From positions 1 to 41,037 of the forward strand of contig JAKFXR010000068.1 in the NCBI GenBank assembly GCA_021731285.1: a stretch of DNA of 41,037 nucleotides, written 5' to 3'. The DNA is from Polaromonas sp. GTDB taxonomy: Bacteria; Pseudomonadota; Gammaproteobacteria; Burkholderiales; Burkholderiaceae_C. The notes under the pieces were generated by a model. The model saw nothing but the letters and a program-made list of their open reading frames with translations. It searched no databases and was not told the DNA's origin. The position numbers and the translations under genes are program-made. Of this stretch, positions 8,182-15,225 are shown in pieces. The number at the start of each line of letters is the position of its first letter. The stretch's first letter is position 1.

Positions 8182-9396
8182 TCACATAAAGAAGTCAATC
8201 AGCGCTTGCCTGTGCGTCTGCGCGTCCCGCTCGCCCAGGTCCATCAGGGCCTTGATGAAGCCGGGCTCAAACAACAGGTAGCTGGCCAGTGCCGCGCCAC
8301 CCGGGCTGCCGTGCTCCCCCAGGGCTCCCAGCCCTGCCAGCGCGTTGTAGGTGGCCGCCGGGAGTTCGGCTGCATGCGTCTGCGCCAGTGCGTCCAGCGA
8401 CTGCGAGGGCGTAATGGCCAGAACCTCGATGGGCCGGTACGGCATCACCGCTGCGATTTCCCTTGGCATCTGGCGCAGGGTCTTGCTCACGCGCTGGGCC
8501 TGCTCGACGTCGGCGCGCAAGGTGTCATGGAAGACACTGGCCAGCGCATGTCCGGCGATCGCGCCCAGGGTGGGGCGTGCCGCGATGGCGGATGCTGGCG
8601 CGGCGCTCAGTCCGGAGCGCTCTGGCTGGCCGACCCCGATCACCAGGACCTTGTGGGCGCCCAGATGCAGTGCAGGCGACAGCGGCGAGCTTTGACGCAT
8701 CGAGCCATCGCCAAAAAACTCCCGGTGACCGTCCACCCACAACGGCGTGGAAGGAAACAGAAAAGGAATCGCACTGGACGCCATCAGGTGTTCGATGGTG
8801 ATGGGCTGGAACTCGGCACGACGGCCGGGCCGGTTCCACATGCCGCTTCCCGTGCCGCTGGCGGTCTGGCAAAAAGTCCAGTGCACGCCGCTGGTGTAGC
8901 TGGAGCTTGTCACTGCCAGCGCCCGCAGGGTTTTGTTTTGCAGCGCTTCTTCAATATTGCCCAGGGAAATGACGCGGTGCAATGTGTCCACCAGCGGGGT
9001 GTTGTTCAGAAAAGCCTGCTGCTTGCGCACATGCTGCGACAAAAACAGGGCGGCGGCAATCCGGCTGGAACGTATCCAGGCCGGTACCTTGAGCTGGTAA
9101 ACCTGTGTTGAGCGCAAGGTGCTCCAGAAGCCGGCCAACTGCTCGAATGCGGCCAGGCCTTCGTTGGCGCGGCTGGCCAGGTAACACGCGTTGAGCGCAC
9201 CGGCGGAGGTGCCGACCATGATCTTGAAGGGGAAGCGCCGGCCTTCTGCGCCGTCCTGTCGGCCCAGCATGCGGGCCAGCGCCTGCAGGACGCCAGCCTG
9301 GTATGCGGTGCGCGCGCCTCCGCCCATGAGGACGAGCGCGCCGAGCTCTTCGTCGGGCCGGGTGAGGCCGGATGAAATGATCGTCTCAAGTGACAT
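8182..9396 (-). CDS. Patatin-like phospholipase / serine acyl hydrolase
   Basis: This 404-aa patatin-fold hydrolase has the oxyanion motif GGGARTAYQAGVLQAL (about 25-40), the nucleophile elbow GTSAG (62-66, Ser64) and the dyad aspartate in DGS (220-222, Asp220). These are the features of the RssA/patatin family, which hydrolyses acyl esters of phospholipids or other lipids. No signal peptide is seen, so it is probably cytoplasmic or peripheral to the inner membrane. The frame is open upstream to 9870, but that extension is low-complexity, has no recognisable domain and is most likely non-coding; ATG 9394-9396 begins the conserved region. The ribosome site is weak. The physiological substrate is unknown. 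Confidence 0.85.
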   Translation of the reverse strand: MSLETIISSGLTRPDEELGALVLMGGGARTAYQAGVLQALARMLGRQDGAEGRRFPFKIMVGTSAGALNACYLASRANEGLAAFEQLAGFWSTLRSTQVYQLKVPAWIRSSRIAAALFLSQHVRKQQAFLNNTPLVDTLHRVISLGNIEEALQNKTLRALAVTSSSYTSGVHWTFCQTASGTGSGMWNRPGRRAEFQPITIEHLMASSAIPFLFPSTPLWVDGHREFFGDGSMRQSSPLSPALHLGAHKVLVIGVGQPERSGLSAAPASAIAARPTLGAIAGHALASVFHDTLRADVEQAQRVSKTLRQMPREIAAVMPYRPIEVLAITPSQSLDALAQTHAAELPAATYNALAGLGALGEHGSPGGAALASYLLFEPGFIKALMDLGERDAQTHRQALIDFFM

Positions 9397-9887
9397 GCGG
9401 CCTGATCGCCATGGGCGTGCGTCCTGAGGCTGTGGCGGAGCGTCGATTCTAGTGGCGAGGTTTGGTTTTCTTGCGCCGGACGCATTATGGGCTTGCATCT
9501 GCGCAGCTGGCCAAATCTGGGCGCAGGATGTGCCGGACGTGGTCGGCAAAAGGCGCGGCCCGGATCGGTTGGCTGGCTCCGCCCCTGGCAGGCCCCAGCG
9601 GCGCCCATTGAGCAAAGCAACGGGAGGCAAGTGGGGCCTCACATCCAGAACCGGCAATCCCGAAAAACCGGTGGACCGGCATGGGTGCGTGTCGCTCACA
9701 CCGGGCTTGTGCCTGGCCCCCGCACAAAGCGTTTCCGGCAGTTTCATTTTTTGTTGCGTTGCACGATTGCGTTTGGCCCGCTTCGGGCGCATAGTGATTC
9801 CAAGAGAGTTGTCCGTCCGCCGCCTGGGTTTGCTTGTGACCGGTGGTGTTTTTAAACCCGTTCCAGCCATGGAAAAGGAGTCTCTTT
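9397..9887. other. 491-bp divergent intergenic region (patatin gene / hpf)
   Basis: All frames are long because of GC bias, but none shows a recognisable protein. The region should hold the promoters of the patatin gene (minus) and of hpf (plus). The only candidate signals I can point to are near 9767-9795. Confidence 0.5.
9767..9795 (+). promoter_or_regulatory. Candidate hpf promoter (sigma70-like, overlapping a sigma54-like element)
   Basis: TTGCGT (9767-9772) and CATAGT (9790-9795) are spaced 17 bp as a weak sigma70 pair. Inside the spacer TGGCCCGCTTCGGGC has GG (9775-9776) and GC (9787-9788) ten bases apart, the -24/-12 spacing of sigma54 promoters, but the -12 block reads GGGC instead of TTGC. 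Neither is compelling alone. Confidence 0.25.
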
Positions 9888-10217
9888 ATGAATTTGACGA
9901 TCAGCGGCCACCATCTTGAAGTTACCCCCGCGTTGCGCGGCTATGTAACCAGCAAGCTGGATCGAATTACGCGGCATTTTGATCAGGTGGTAGATGTCAA
10001 GGTCCTGCTGACGATTGACAACATGAAAGAAAAGGAAAGACGACAGCGGGCCGAGTGCAATGTGCACGTCAAGGGCCGCGACCTGTTTGCAGAATGTTCC
10101 CACGCTGATCTGTATGCCGCTGTCGACGAACTGGCTGACAAGCTGGACCGGCAGGTTGGTCGCTACAAGACAAAAACGCAGGACCACCACCATGTGGCAG
10201 CCAAGCGACAGATGTAA
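9888..10217 (+). CDS. hpf: Ribosome hibernation promoting factor (short HPF / YhbH)
   Basis: This 109-aa protein starts [20 protein letters not shown] and is of the short HPF type. The family binds the 30S decoding region to inactivate or dimerise ribosomes in slow growth. The beta-alpha-beta-beta-beta-alpha pattern with basic surface is visible ([55 protein letters not shown]). AAGGAG at 9875-9880 is ideally spaced for ATG 9888. It precedes ptsN-hprK, the order common in betaproteobacteria, where rpoN often lies upstream. Here rpoN is not adjacent; a patatin gene sits there instead. A terminator separates it from ptsN. Confidence 0.92.
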   Translation: MNLTISGHHLEVTPALRGYVTSKLDRITRHFDQVVDVKVLLTIDNMKEKERRQRAECNVHVKGRDLFAECSHADLYAAVDELADKLDRQVGRYKTKTQDHHHVAAKRQM

Positions 10218-10277
10218 GTCTTGCTGAACAGGGCCTGGTTCCCCCGGAACGCCCTGTAATTCACGTCTCCCTACAAC

Positions 10278-10307
10278 AAGCCGCCGGCTCAGCCAGGCGG
10301 CTTTTTT
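10278..10307 (+). terminator. Rho-independent terminator of hpf
   Basis: AAGCCGCC (10278-10285) pairs with GGCGGCTT (10296-10303) and is followed by an unbroken T-run (10302-10307). It lies 60 bases after the hpf stop and about 60 before ptsN, so ptsN-hprK probably has its own promoter or depends on read-through. Confidence 0.88.
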
Positions 10308-10365
10308 GTGACATATGGCGTCTCAAATCAGGTGAAGGTGCATAATTTGTGCTCCAAAGAGCGTT

Positions 10366-10839
10366 ATGAACCGTCTTTCGCAAATTTTGCCCCCCACCCA
10401 AGTGCTGGTCAGCGTAGACGCCACCAGCAAGAAGCGTGCGTTTGAAGAGGCCGGGCTGTTGTTTGAAAACCAGCACGGCCTGAACCGCGCGCTCATCACC
10501 GACAGCCTGTTCGCCCGGGAGCGCCTGGGATCGACCGGCCTGGGCCACGGGGTGGCCATTCCGCATGGGCGTATCAAGGGCCTGAAGGCGCCTATGGCCT
10601 CGGTTTTCCAATTGCGCTCGCCTATCGGCTTTGACGCCCCTGACGAACAGGCCGTTGGCCTGTTGATCTTTCTGCTGGTGCCCGAGGCGGCTACCCAGAA
10701 ACACCTGGAAATCCTGTCTGAAATCGCCGAGCTGCTCAGCGACAGTACCCTGCGCGAGCAGCTCAAGGCCAGCACAGACGCCGCCGCCTTGCACCAGCTG
10801 ATCGCCTCGTGGCAATCCAGCCATGCCCTGAGTTCCTGA
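10366..10839 (+). CDS. ptsN: Nitrogen-regulatory PTS EIIA component (EIIA-Ntr)
   Basis: This 157-aa protein of the PTS EIIA type-2 fold has the phospho-acceptor histidine at H67 in GHGVAIPHGR. It is the terminal phosphate acceptor of the regulatory PTS-Ntr chain, which controls potassium and nitrogen/carbon balance through protein contacts rather than sugar uptake. ATG 10366 begins MNRLSQILPP, as in the family; the ribosome site (AAAGAG) is modest. hprK follows after 33 bases, and the pairing suggests control of the HPr phosphorylation state. A CATAAT hexamer at 10341-10346 could be a -10, but no -35 is evident. Confidence 0.94.
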   Translation: MNRLSQILPPTQVLVSVDATSKKRAFEEAGLLFENQHGLNRALITDSLFARERLGSTGLGHGVAIPHGRIKGLKAPMASVFQLRSPIGFDAPDEQAVGLLIFLLVPEAATQKHLEILSEIAELLSDSTLREQLKASTDAAALHQLIASWQSSHALSS

Positions 10840-10872
10840 GCGCGTGACCCCTGTTTTCCCCCGCCTCCAGGC

Positions 10873-11823
10873 ATGAAGCCCACCGTCGTCAGCGCCGATG
10901 TCCTGTTTGAGGACCACCGCGCTGCCTTGAAGTGGGAATGGGTGGCCGGACTGGGCGCTTCCGAGCGGCGCTTCGACGAGGTGGCCGTACGCGCTGCCCG
11001 CTCCGGCGCCGACCTGGTGGGCTACCTGAACTACATCCACCCTTACCGGGTGCAGTTGCTTGGTGAGCGGGAAGTGGCCTACCTGACCCGGGGCAGCCCC
11101 GATGACTGCGCGCGGCGCATTTCGCGCATTGTCACGCTGGAGCCGCCGGTTCTCATTCTGGCCGACGGCCAGGTCGCTCCGGACACGCTGCTTTCGATGT
11201 GCGAGCGCGCCCAGATTCCGATGTTTGCGACGCAGGAGTCGGCCGCATTTGTCATTGACGTGCTGCGTGCTTACCTGTCCAAGCATTTTGCAGACCGCAC
11301 CTCCATGCACGGCGTGTTCATGGACATTCTGGGTGTCGGTTTGATGATCACCGGCGAGTCCGGCCTGGGCAAAAGCGAGTTGGGCCTGGAGCTGATTTCC
11401 CGTGGCCACGGCCTGGTGGCCGACGACGCGGTGGACCTGTACCGCATCAACCAGACCACCATTGAGGGGCGCTGCCCCGAGCTGCTGCAAAACCTGCTGG
11501 AAGTGCGCGGCATTGGCCTGCTCGACATCAAGGCGATTTTTGGCGAGACCGCGGTGCGGCGCAAGATGCGACTCAAGCTCATCGTGCACCTGGTGCGGCG
11601 CGAGACGCTGGAGCGCGAATACGAGCGCATTCCCTATGAGCCCCTGATGCAGGACGTGCTGGGCATCCCGGTGCGCAAGGTGGTGATTCAGGTGGTGGCC
11701 GGCCGCAACATTGCCGTGCTGGTGGAGGCGGCGGTGCGCAACGTCATCCTGCAACTGCGCGGCATCGATACCTACCAGGAGTTTGTCGAGCGCCACCGCC
11801 AGGCCATGGAGCGTGGAGGCTAG
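10873..11823 (+). CDS. hprK: HPr kinase/phosphorylase
   Basis: This 316-aa bifunctional enzyme phosphorylates and dephosphorylates the regulatory serine of HPr. The Walker A motif GESGLGKS is at 161-168, preceded by the catalytic histidine region [13 protein letters not shown] (H146). The ADD pair (D184/D185) and the family signature around [27 protein letters not shown] near the C-terminus are present. The N-terminal half is the MurF-like domain. ATG 10873 follows a CAGG site. With ptsN it forms the short PTS regulatory operon typical of proteobacteria. A two-hairpin repeat begins ten bases after the stop. Confidence 0.95.
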   Translation: MKPTVVSADVLFEDHRAALKWEWVAGLGASERRFDEVAVRAARSGADLVGYLNYIHPYRVQLLGEREVAYLTRGSPDDCARRISRIVTLEPPVLILADGQVAPDTLLSMCERAQIPMFATQESAAFVIDVLRAYLSKHFADRTSMHGVFMDILGVGLMITGESGLGKSELGLELISRGHGLVADDAVDLYRINQTTIEGRCPELLQNLLEVRGIGLLDIKAIFGETAVRRKMRLKLIVHLVRRETLEREYERIPYEPLMQDVLGIPVRKVVIQVVAGRNIAVLVEAAVRNVILQLRGIDTYQEFVERHRQAMERGG

Positions 11824-11832
11824 CCCTTCGCT

Positions 11833-11886
11833 GCTACTTTATTGGTAGCAAACATTGCCCGTCGTCAGAGGGCAAAATGCCGTTTT
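11833..11886. repeat. Two-hairpin dispersed repeat, copy 2 (between convergent hprK and fur)
   Basis: GCTAC (11833-11837) pairs with GTAGC (11845-11849), and TTGCCC (11855-11860) pairs with GGGCAA (11870-11875). The element ends TGCCGTTTT (to 11886). It fills the 88-bp space between the convergent genes hprK and fur and may act as a two-way terminator. The match to copy 1 extends through both stems and the TGCCG after them. Confidence 0.7.
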
Positions 11887-11911
11887 CATGCACAAACTCT
11901 CCCGCGGAGGC

Positions 11912-12364
11912 TCAGCCGTGCCCGTGGTGCCGCGGTGACGTTGGCCGCGAGGGGCATTTGTCCTTGGTGCAATTGGCGTACATCGACAGGGAGTGGTCGG
12001 CAATGGCAAAGCCCTTGGCCTTGGCGACGGCGTGCTGGCGTTTTTCAATTTCGGCGTCGTAAAACTCTTCGACCTTGCCGCAATCGAGGCACACCAGGTG
12101 GTCGTGGTGCTGGCCTTCATTGATTTCGTAAACGGCTTTGCCTGACTCGAAATTGCTGCGGTTCAGCAGTCCGGCCTGCTCGAACTGGGTCAGCACGCGG
12201 TAAACCGTGGCCAATCCGATGTCGGAGCGGTCTTCCAGCAGCACCCTGAAGACGTCTTCGGCCGTCATGTGGCGCTGTTTGCCGGCCTGAAAAATCTCGA
12301 GGATTTTCAGGCGCGGCAATGTCGCCTTCAACCCGGTGTTTTTAAGTTCGTCGATGTTGCTCAT
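11912..12364 (-). CDS. fur: Ferric uptake regulator Fur
   Basis: This 150-aa Fe(II)-dependent repressor has an N-terminal winged helix ([34 protein letters not shown]). Its metal-binding dimerisation domain carries the motifs [18 protein letters not shown] and a C-terminal CTKDKC. The start at ATG 12362-12364, [19 protein letters not shown], fits the family; an in-frame ATG at 12394 would add ten residues. It is divergent from bamE, a neighbourhood seen in many betaproteobacteria, and convergent with hprK. No clear Fur box was identified in the 127-bp gap to bamE. Confidence 0.96.
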   Translation of the reverse strand: MSNIDELKNTGLKATLPRLKILEIFQAGKQRHMTAEDVFRVLLEDRSDIGLATVYRVLTQFEQAGLLNRSNFESGKAVYEINEGQHHDHLVCLDCGKVEEFYDAEIEKRQHAVAKAKGFAIADHSLSMYANCTKDKCPSRPTSPRHHGHG

Positions 12365-12456
12365 GGAAGTGTTCCGAGGAAAATGGACCCGCAATTGAGG
12401 CCGTCAGGGCCGCCGGTCCCGGCGCCGGCGTGCTCGTGCAAATGACACCCTGCCGC

Positions 12457-12462
12457 TACAAT
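12457..12462 (+). promoter_or_regulatory. Candidate -10 element upstream of bamE
   Basis: TACAAT lies 30 bases before the bamE start in the divergent fur-bamE gap. The hexamer about 17 bases upstream (TCGTGC) is a poor -35, so this is only a candidate. Confidence 0.3.
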
Positions 12463-12491
12463 GGGCCATCATATCGCTACACCTCCCTACT

Positions 12492-13088
12492 ATGTCAGCC
12501 CTGTCAGCAAAATACCGCCACGGCATCCGAACTGCTTCCATCGCGTTGGCGTGTGTTGCCCTGAGTGCCTGCAGCAGCATCAGAAGCATGTCCAGCGGGA
12601 TGAGCGACAGCAAGCTCAACCCCGTCAACTGGATCACGCCTTATCGGATCGATGTTGTTCAGGGCAACTTCGTGTCCAAAGAGCAGGTCGAAGCGCTCAA
12701 GCCCGGCATGCCCAGGGCGCAGGTGCGCGACGTGCTGGGTACGCCCTTGATGACCAGCGTCTTTCATGCTGACCGCTGGGACTATGTCTTTACCCTCAAA
12801 CGCCAGGGCTCGGAGCCACAGGCGCTCCGGCTGACCGTATTTTTCAAGGGTGACGCGCTCGATCGTTTTGAAGGTGACGACATGCCCAGCGAGACGGATT
12901 TCATCGCCCGACTTGATTCCAAACGCAAGCTGGGCAAGGTGCCTGTGCTCGAAATGACCGAAGAGCAACTCAAGGCCTCGGAAAAGAAAGCCTCATCCGT
13001 CGCCGCCCCCGCTGTCGCCGCTCCGGCGCCTTTGCCTGTAGCTGCGCCAACGGCCAGCTACCCCCCCCTGGAAAGCCCGGGCCGGTGA
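12492..13088 (+). CDS. bamE: Outer membrane protein assembly factor BamE (OmlA/SmpA lipoprotein)
   Basis: This 198-aa lipoprotein has a signal peptide ending in LSAC, with the lipidated cysteine near residue 27. The SmpA/OmlA domain follows, with [46 protein letters not shown] as its hallmark. BamE is an accessory subunit of the BAM complex that inserts beta-barrel proteins into the outer membrane. The C-terminus is longer than in E. coli (113 aa) and ends in an Ala/Pro-rich tail (about 165-198) that looks unstructured. The TGA stop overlaps the GTG of dapB (GTGA at 13085-13088). The ribosome site before ATG 12492 is weak. Confidence 0.92.
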   Translation: MSALSAKYRHGIRTASIALACVALSACSSIRSMSSGMSDSKLNPVNWITPYRIDVVQGNFVSKEQVEALKPGMPRAQVRDVLGTPLMTSVFHADRWDYVFTLKRQGSEPQALRLTVFFKGDALDRFEGDDMPSETDFIARLDSKRKLGKVPVLEMTEEQLKASEKKASSVAAPAVAAPAPLPVAAPTASYPPLESPGR

Positions 13089-13897
13089 GCGAGGCACCGC
13101 ACCGCATTGCGGTAGCAGGCGCCGGCGGCCGCATGGGCCGCATGCTGGTGGAGGCTATTGGCCTGAGCCCCGACTGCAAATTGGCCGGTGCGCTGGATCA
13201 GCCCGCCAGTCCGGCAATTGGTGATGATGCTACGGCTTTTTTGGGCCAGTCCAGCGGCGTTGCCATCACCTCTGACCTGGTCACGGGGCTGTCCGCATCG
13301 CAGGTGTTGATCGATTTCACCCGGCCCGAGGGGACCATGGCTCATTTGGCCAAATGCCGCGAGCTGGGCGTCAAGATGGTCATAGGCACCACAGGTTTTT
13401 CCGACGCCCAGAAGGCTGAGATCACGGCGGCTGCCAAAGACATTGCCATCATGATGGCGCCCAACATGAGTGTGGGCGTCAATGTCACCCTCAAGCTGCT
13501 GGAGATGGCCGCAAAAGCCCTGAGCACAGGCTACGACATCGAGATCATCGAGGCGCACCACCGGCACAAGGTTGACGCGCCGTCTGGCACTGCCCTGAAG
13601 ATGGGCGAAGTGATTGCGGGCGCCCTTGGTCGCGACCTCAAGGACTGCGCTGTCTATGCGCGGGAAGGCGTGACTGGCGAGCGTGACCCTTCGTCGATCG
13701 GGTTTGCCACGATTCGCGGAGGCGATATTGTGGGCGACCACACCGTGCTGTTTGCCGGTACCGGCGAGCGCATCGAGATCAGCCACAAGTCGTCCAGCCG
13801 CGCGACCTACGCCCAGGGCAGCTTGCGTGCTGTCCGCTTCCTGTCCGGCCGGTCCGCTGGCTTGTTCGACATGTTCGACGTGCTCAATCTGAAGTGA
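13085..13897 (+). CDS. dapB: 4-hydroxy-tetrahydrodipicolinate reductase
   Basis: This 270-aa enzyme reduces hydroxy-tetrahydrodipicolinate in lysine and diaminopimelate synthesis. The nucleotide-binding motif GAGGRMG is at 12-18. The substrate-site signature [15 protein letters not shown] includes H158, H159 and K162, and the C-terminal [21 protein letters not shown] block is present. The start is GTG 13085, overlapping the bamE stop by four bases, so translation is probably coupled to bamE. exbB starts eight bases after its TGA. Confidence 0.95.
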   Translation: MSEAPHRIAVAGAGGRMGRMLVEAIGLSPDCKLAGALDQPASPAIGDDATAFLGQSSGVAITSDLVTGLSASQVLIDFTRPEGTMAHLAKCRELGVKMVIGTTGFSDAQKAEITAAAKDIAIMMAPNMSVGVNVTLKLLEMAAKALSTGYDIEIIEAHHRHKVDAPSGTALKMGEVIAGALGRDLKDCAVYAREGVTGERDPSSIGFATIRGGDIVGDHTVLFAGTGERIEISHKSSSRATYAQGSLRAVRFLSGRSAGLFDMFDVLNLK

Positions 13898-13905
13898 CCG
13901 CCTGA

Positions 13906-14571
13906 ATGAATGTGCTCGCGCTGATCACCCAGGGCGATGCCGTGACTGCCTTTGTAGCCGTTTTGCTGCTGGCCATGTCTGTTGCCAGCTGGGTGGTCAT
14001 TGTCTGGAAAACCTGGGTGCTCCAACGCGCCACCGGGGATGTTGCACGCAGTACGGCGGTGTTCTGGCAATCAGCCAGTCTGCCAGAGGCGCAGCAAAAA
14101 GTGGCTGCCTTTGATCGTGAAGCGCTGGTATTGCCGCTGATACTGGCCACCGATATCCGTGATTCCGGCACTCTTGCTTCCGCTGGCGACCGATCCCAGC
14201 AACTGACGCGCGTGTTGCGTGACGCACTGCACGCGGTGTTGCACAAGCTCCAGTTCGGCCAGGTCTTGCTGGCCACCGTTGGCTCGACTGCGCCTTTTGT
14301 CGGTCTGCTGGGCACGGTCTGGGGCATTTATCACGCACTGGCAGGCATGGCCGCGGCAGGCCTCATCACCATCGACAAGGTGTCTGGCCCCGTGGGCGAG
14401 GCTCTGATCATGACCGCTGCCGGCCTGGCGGTGGCGATTCCAGCAGTGCTCGGCTACAACATTTTTGGCCGCAGCATCAACCGCATCGAAGCAGACCTTG
14501 AGGGATTCGCCCGCGACCTGCGCGAACTGCTGCTTACACGCAACGACACAACGAAGCGGGACAACACATGA
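13906..14571 (+). CDS. exbB: MotA/TolQ/ExbB proton channel family protein
   Basis: This 221-aa inner-membrane protein has three predicted helices. They lie at about 12-34 (VTAFVAVLLLAMSVASWVVIVW), around 123-150 in the FGQVLLATVGSTAPFVGLLGTVWGI block, and around 165-190 (GEALIMTAAGLAVAIPAVLGYN). The TVGSTAPFVGLLGTVWGI run is the family signature. With the downstream ExbD it forms a proton-driven motor that powers TonB or Tol. No tonB or tolA-tolB-pal gene is nearby, so ExbB versus TolQ cannot be proven; the fur-proximal locus favours ExbB. Its TGA overlaps an ATG (14568) that opens a 31-codon mini-ORF before exbD. Confidence 0.85.
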   Translation: MNVLALITQGDAVTAFVAVLLLAMSVASWVVIVWKTWVLQRATGDVARSTAVFWQSASLPEAQQKVAAFDREALVLPLILATDIRDSGTLASAGDRSQQLTRVLRDALHAVLHKLQFGQVLLATVGSTAPFVGLLGTVWGIYHALAGMAAAGLITIDKVSGPVGEALIMTAAGLAVAIPAVLGYNIFGRSINRIEADLEGFARDLRELLLTRNDTTKRDNT

Positions 14572-14663
14572 ACGCGCAATTTTCCGCCGGGCCGCCCCAG
14601 GGAAAATCAGCCCCCTCGGGGGGCAGCGAAAGACACGAAGTGCCGAGGGTGGGGGCTCCATGA
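14568..14663 (+). CDS. 31-codon mini-ORF bridging exbB and exbD, partly repeat-derived
   Basis: ATG 14568 overlaps the exbB TGA (ATGA). The frame encodes MNAQFSAGPPQGKSAP and continues, without any recognisable domain, to TGA 14661-14663. That stop overlaps the exbD ATG at 14660, again as ATGA. Its last two thirds are read from the GC-rich dispersed repeat at 14610-14656. A peptide with a function is unlikely; a role in passing ribosomes from exbB to exbD is plausible. It may be the remains of the original exbD start, split off by the repeat. Confidence 0.45.
   Translation: MNAQFSAGPPQGKSAPSGGSERHEVPRVGAP
14610..14656. repeat. GC-rich dispersed repeat, copy 2 (between exbB and exbD)
   Basis: GCCCCCTCGGGGGGCAGC, ACACGAAGTG and GTGGGGGC occur in the same order as in the copy at 6931-6979. 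The CCCCC/GGGGG core can form a short hairpin. It ends three bases before the exbD ATG. Confidence 0.6.
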
Positions 14664-15130
14664 CTTTCGGTCGTCTGGAGCGTACCCAGGGCGCGCAACC
14701 CATGAGCGAGATCAACGTCACGCCGCTGGTCGACGTGATGCTGGTTCTGGTGGTTATTTTCATCATTACCGCGCCTTTGCTCGCCAGCTCCATCAAGCTC
14801 GATCTGCCGCGGACTGATGCGGCCAAACCGAATGAGACACCAGGCTTTGTCACCCTGACGGTCGACAGGGCGGGGCAGATTTTTCTCGATGAGCAGGCGG
14901 TCTCGGTGACCCGGCTGACCGAGAGCCTGGGCCAGAGCGCGCGCCAGAACCCCGACACGGAAGTGCAACTGCGCGCCGACGAGGCTGTGCCTTATGGCCG
15001 AATTGTCGAGGTGATGGGCGTGGCGCAAAAAGCCGGTTTGAACCGCATCGGTTTTGTCGCGAACGCGTCCACGCCGGCAGATCCCGCGGCTTTGCCCTCG
15101 CCGGCACCGGCAAGCGCGACGCGCCCTTAG
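14660..15130 (+). CDS. exbD: ExbD/TolR biopolymer transport protein
   Basis: This 156-aa protein has one N-terminal membrane helix containing the essential aspartate motif MSEINVTPLVDVMLVLVVIFIITAPLL (about 15-41). A periplasmic domain of ~100 residues follows, ending in a Pro/Ala tail. The fold is the ExbD/TolR stator partner of ExbB/TolQ. I start at ATG 14660 (MTFGRLERTQGAQPM); upstream in-frame sequence is repeat-derived and antiparallel to no known domain. No good Shine-Dalgarno precedes it (GGGGGCTCC), so initiation probably relies on ribosomes finishing the overlapping mini-ORF. leuS lies 95 bases downstream. Confidence 0.88.
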   Translation: MTFGRLERTQGAQPMSEINVTPLVDVMLVLVVIFIITAPLLASSIKLDLPRTDAAKPNETPGFVTLTVDRAGQIFLDEQAVSVTRLTESLGQSARQNPDTEVQLRADEAVPYGRIVEVMGVAQKAGLNRIGFVANASTPADPAALPSPAPASATRP

Positions 15131-15164
15131 GCTGACCGAGCCGGGCTGGAAACGGTCCAGCGCC

Positions 15165-15217
15165 TAAAATCCCCGAATTCGGCAGCATTCGCTGCCTGGC
15201 TTCCTTTTCTCCTTTTT
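15165..15217 (+). promoter_or_regulatory. leuS leader: -10-like hexamer, hairpin and pyrimidine-rich tract
   Basis: TAAAAT (15165-15170) resembles a -10, although no -35 is evident. It is followed by the perfect hairpin GGCAGC-ATTC-GCTGCC (15181-15196) and a C/T-rich tract with several T-runs up to 15217. The hairpin could terminate the bamE-exbD transcript or, if transcription starts at 15165, act as a leader attenuator. Confidence 0.35.
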
Positions 15218-15225
15218 CGCGCGCC

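Noticed and set aside
8182..9870. Patatin gene extended to an upstream start at 9870
   Set aside because: The added ~158 residues are compositionally biased with no recognisable motif; the family-like start MSLETIISSG at 9396 is preferred.
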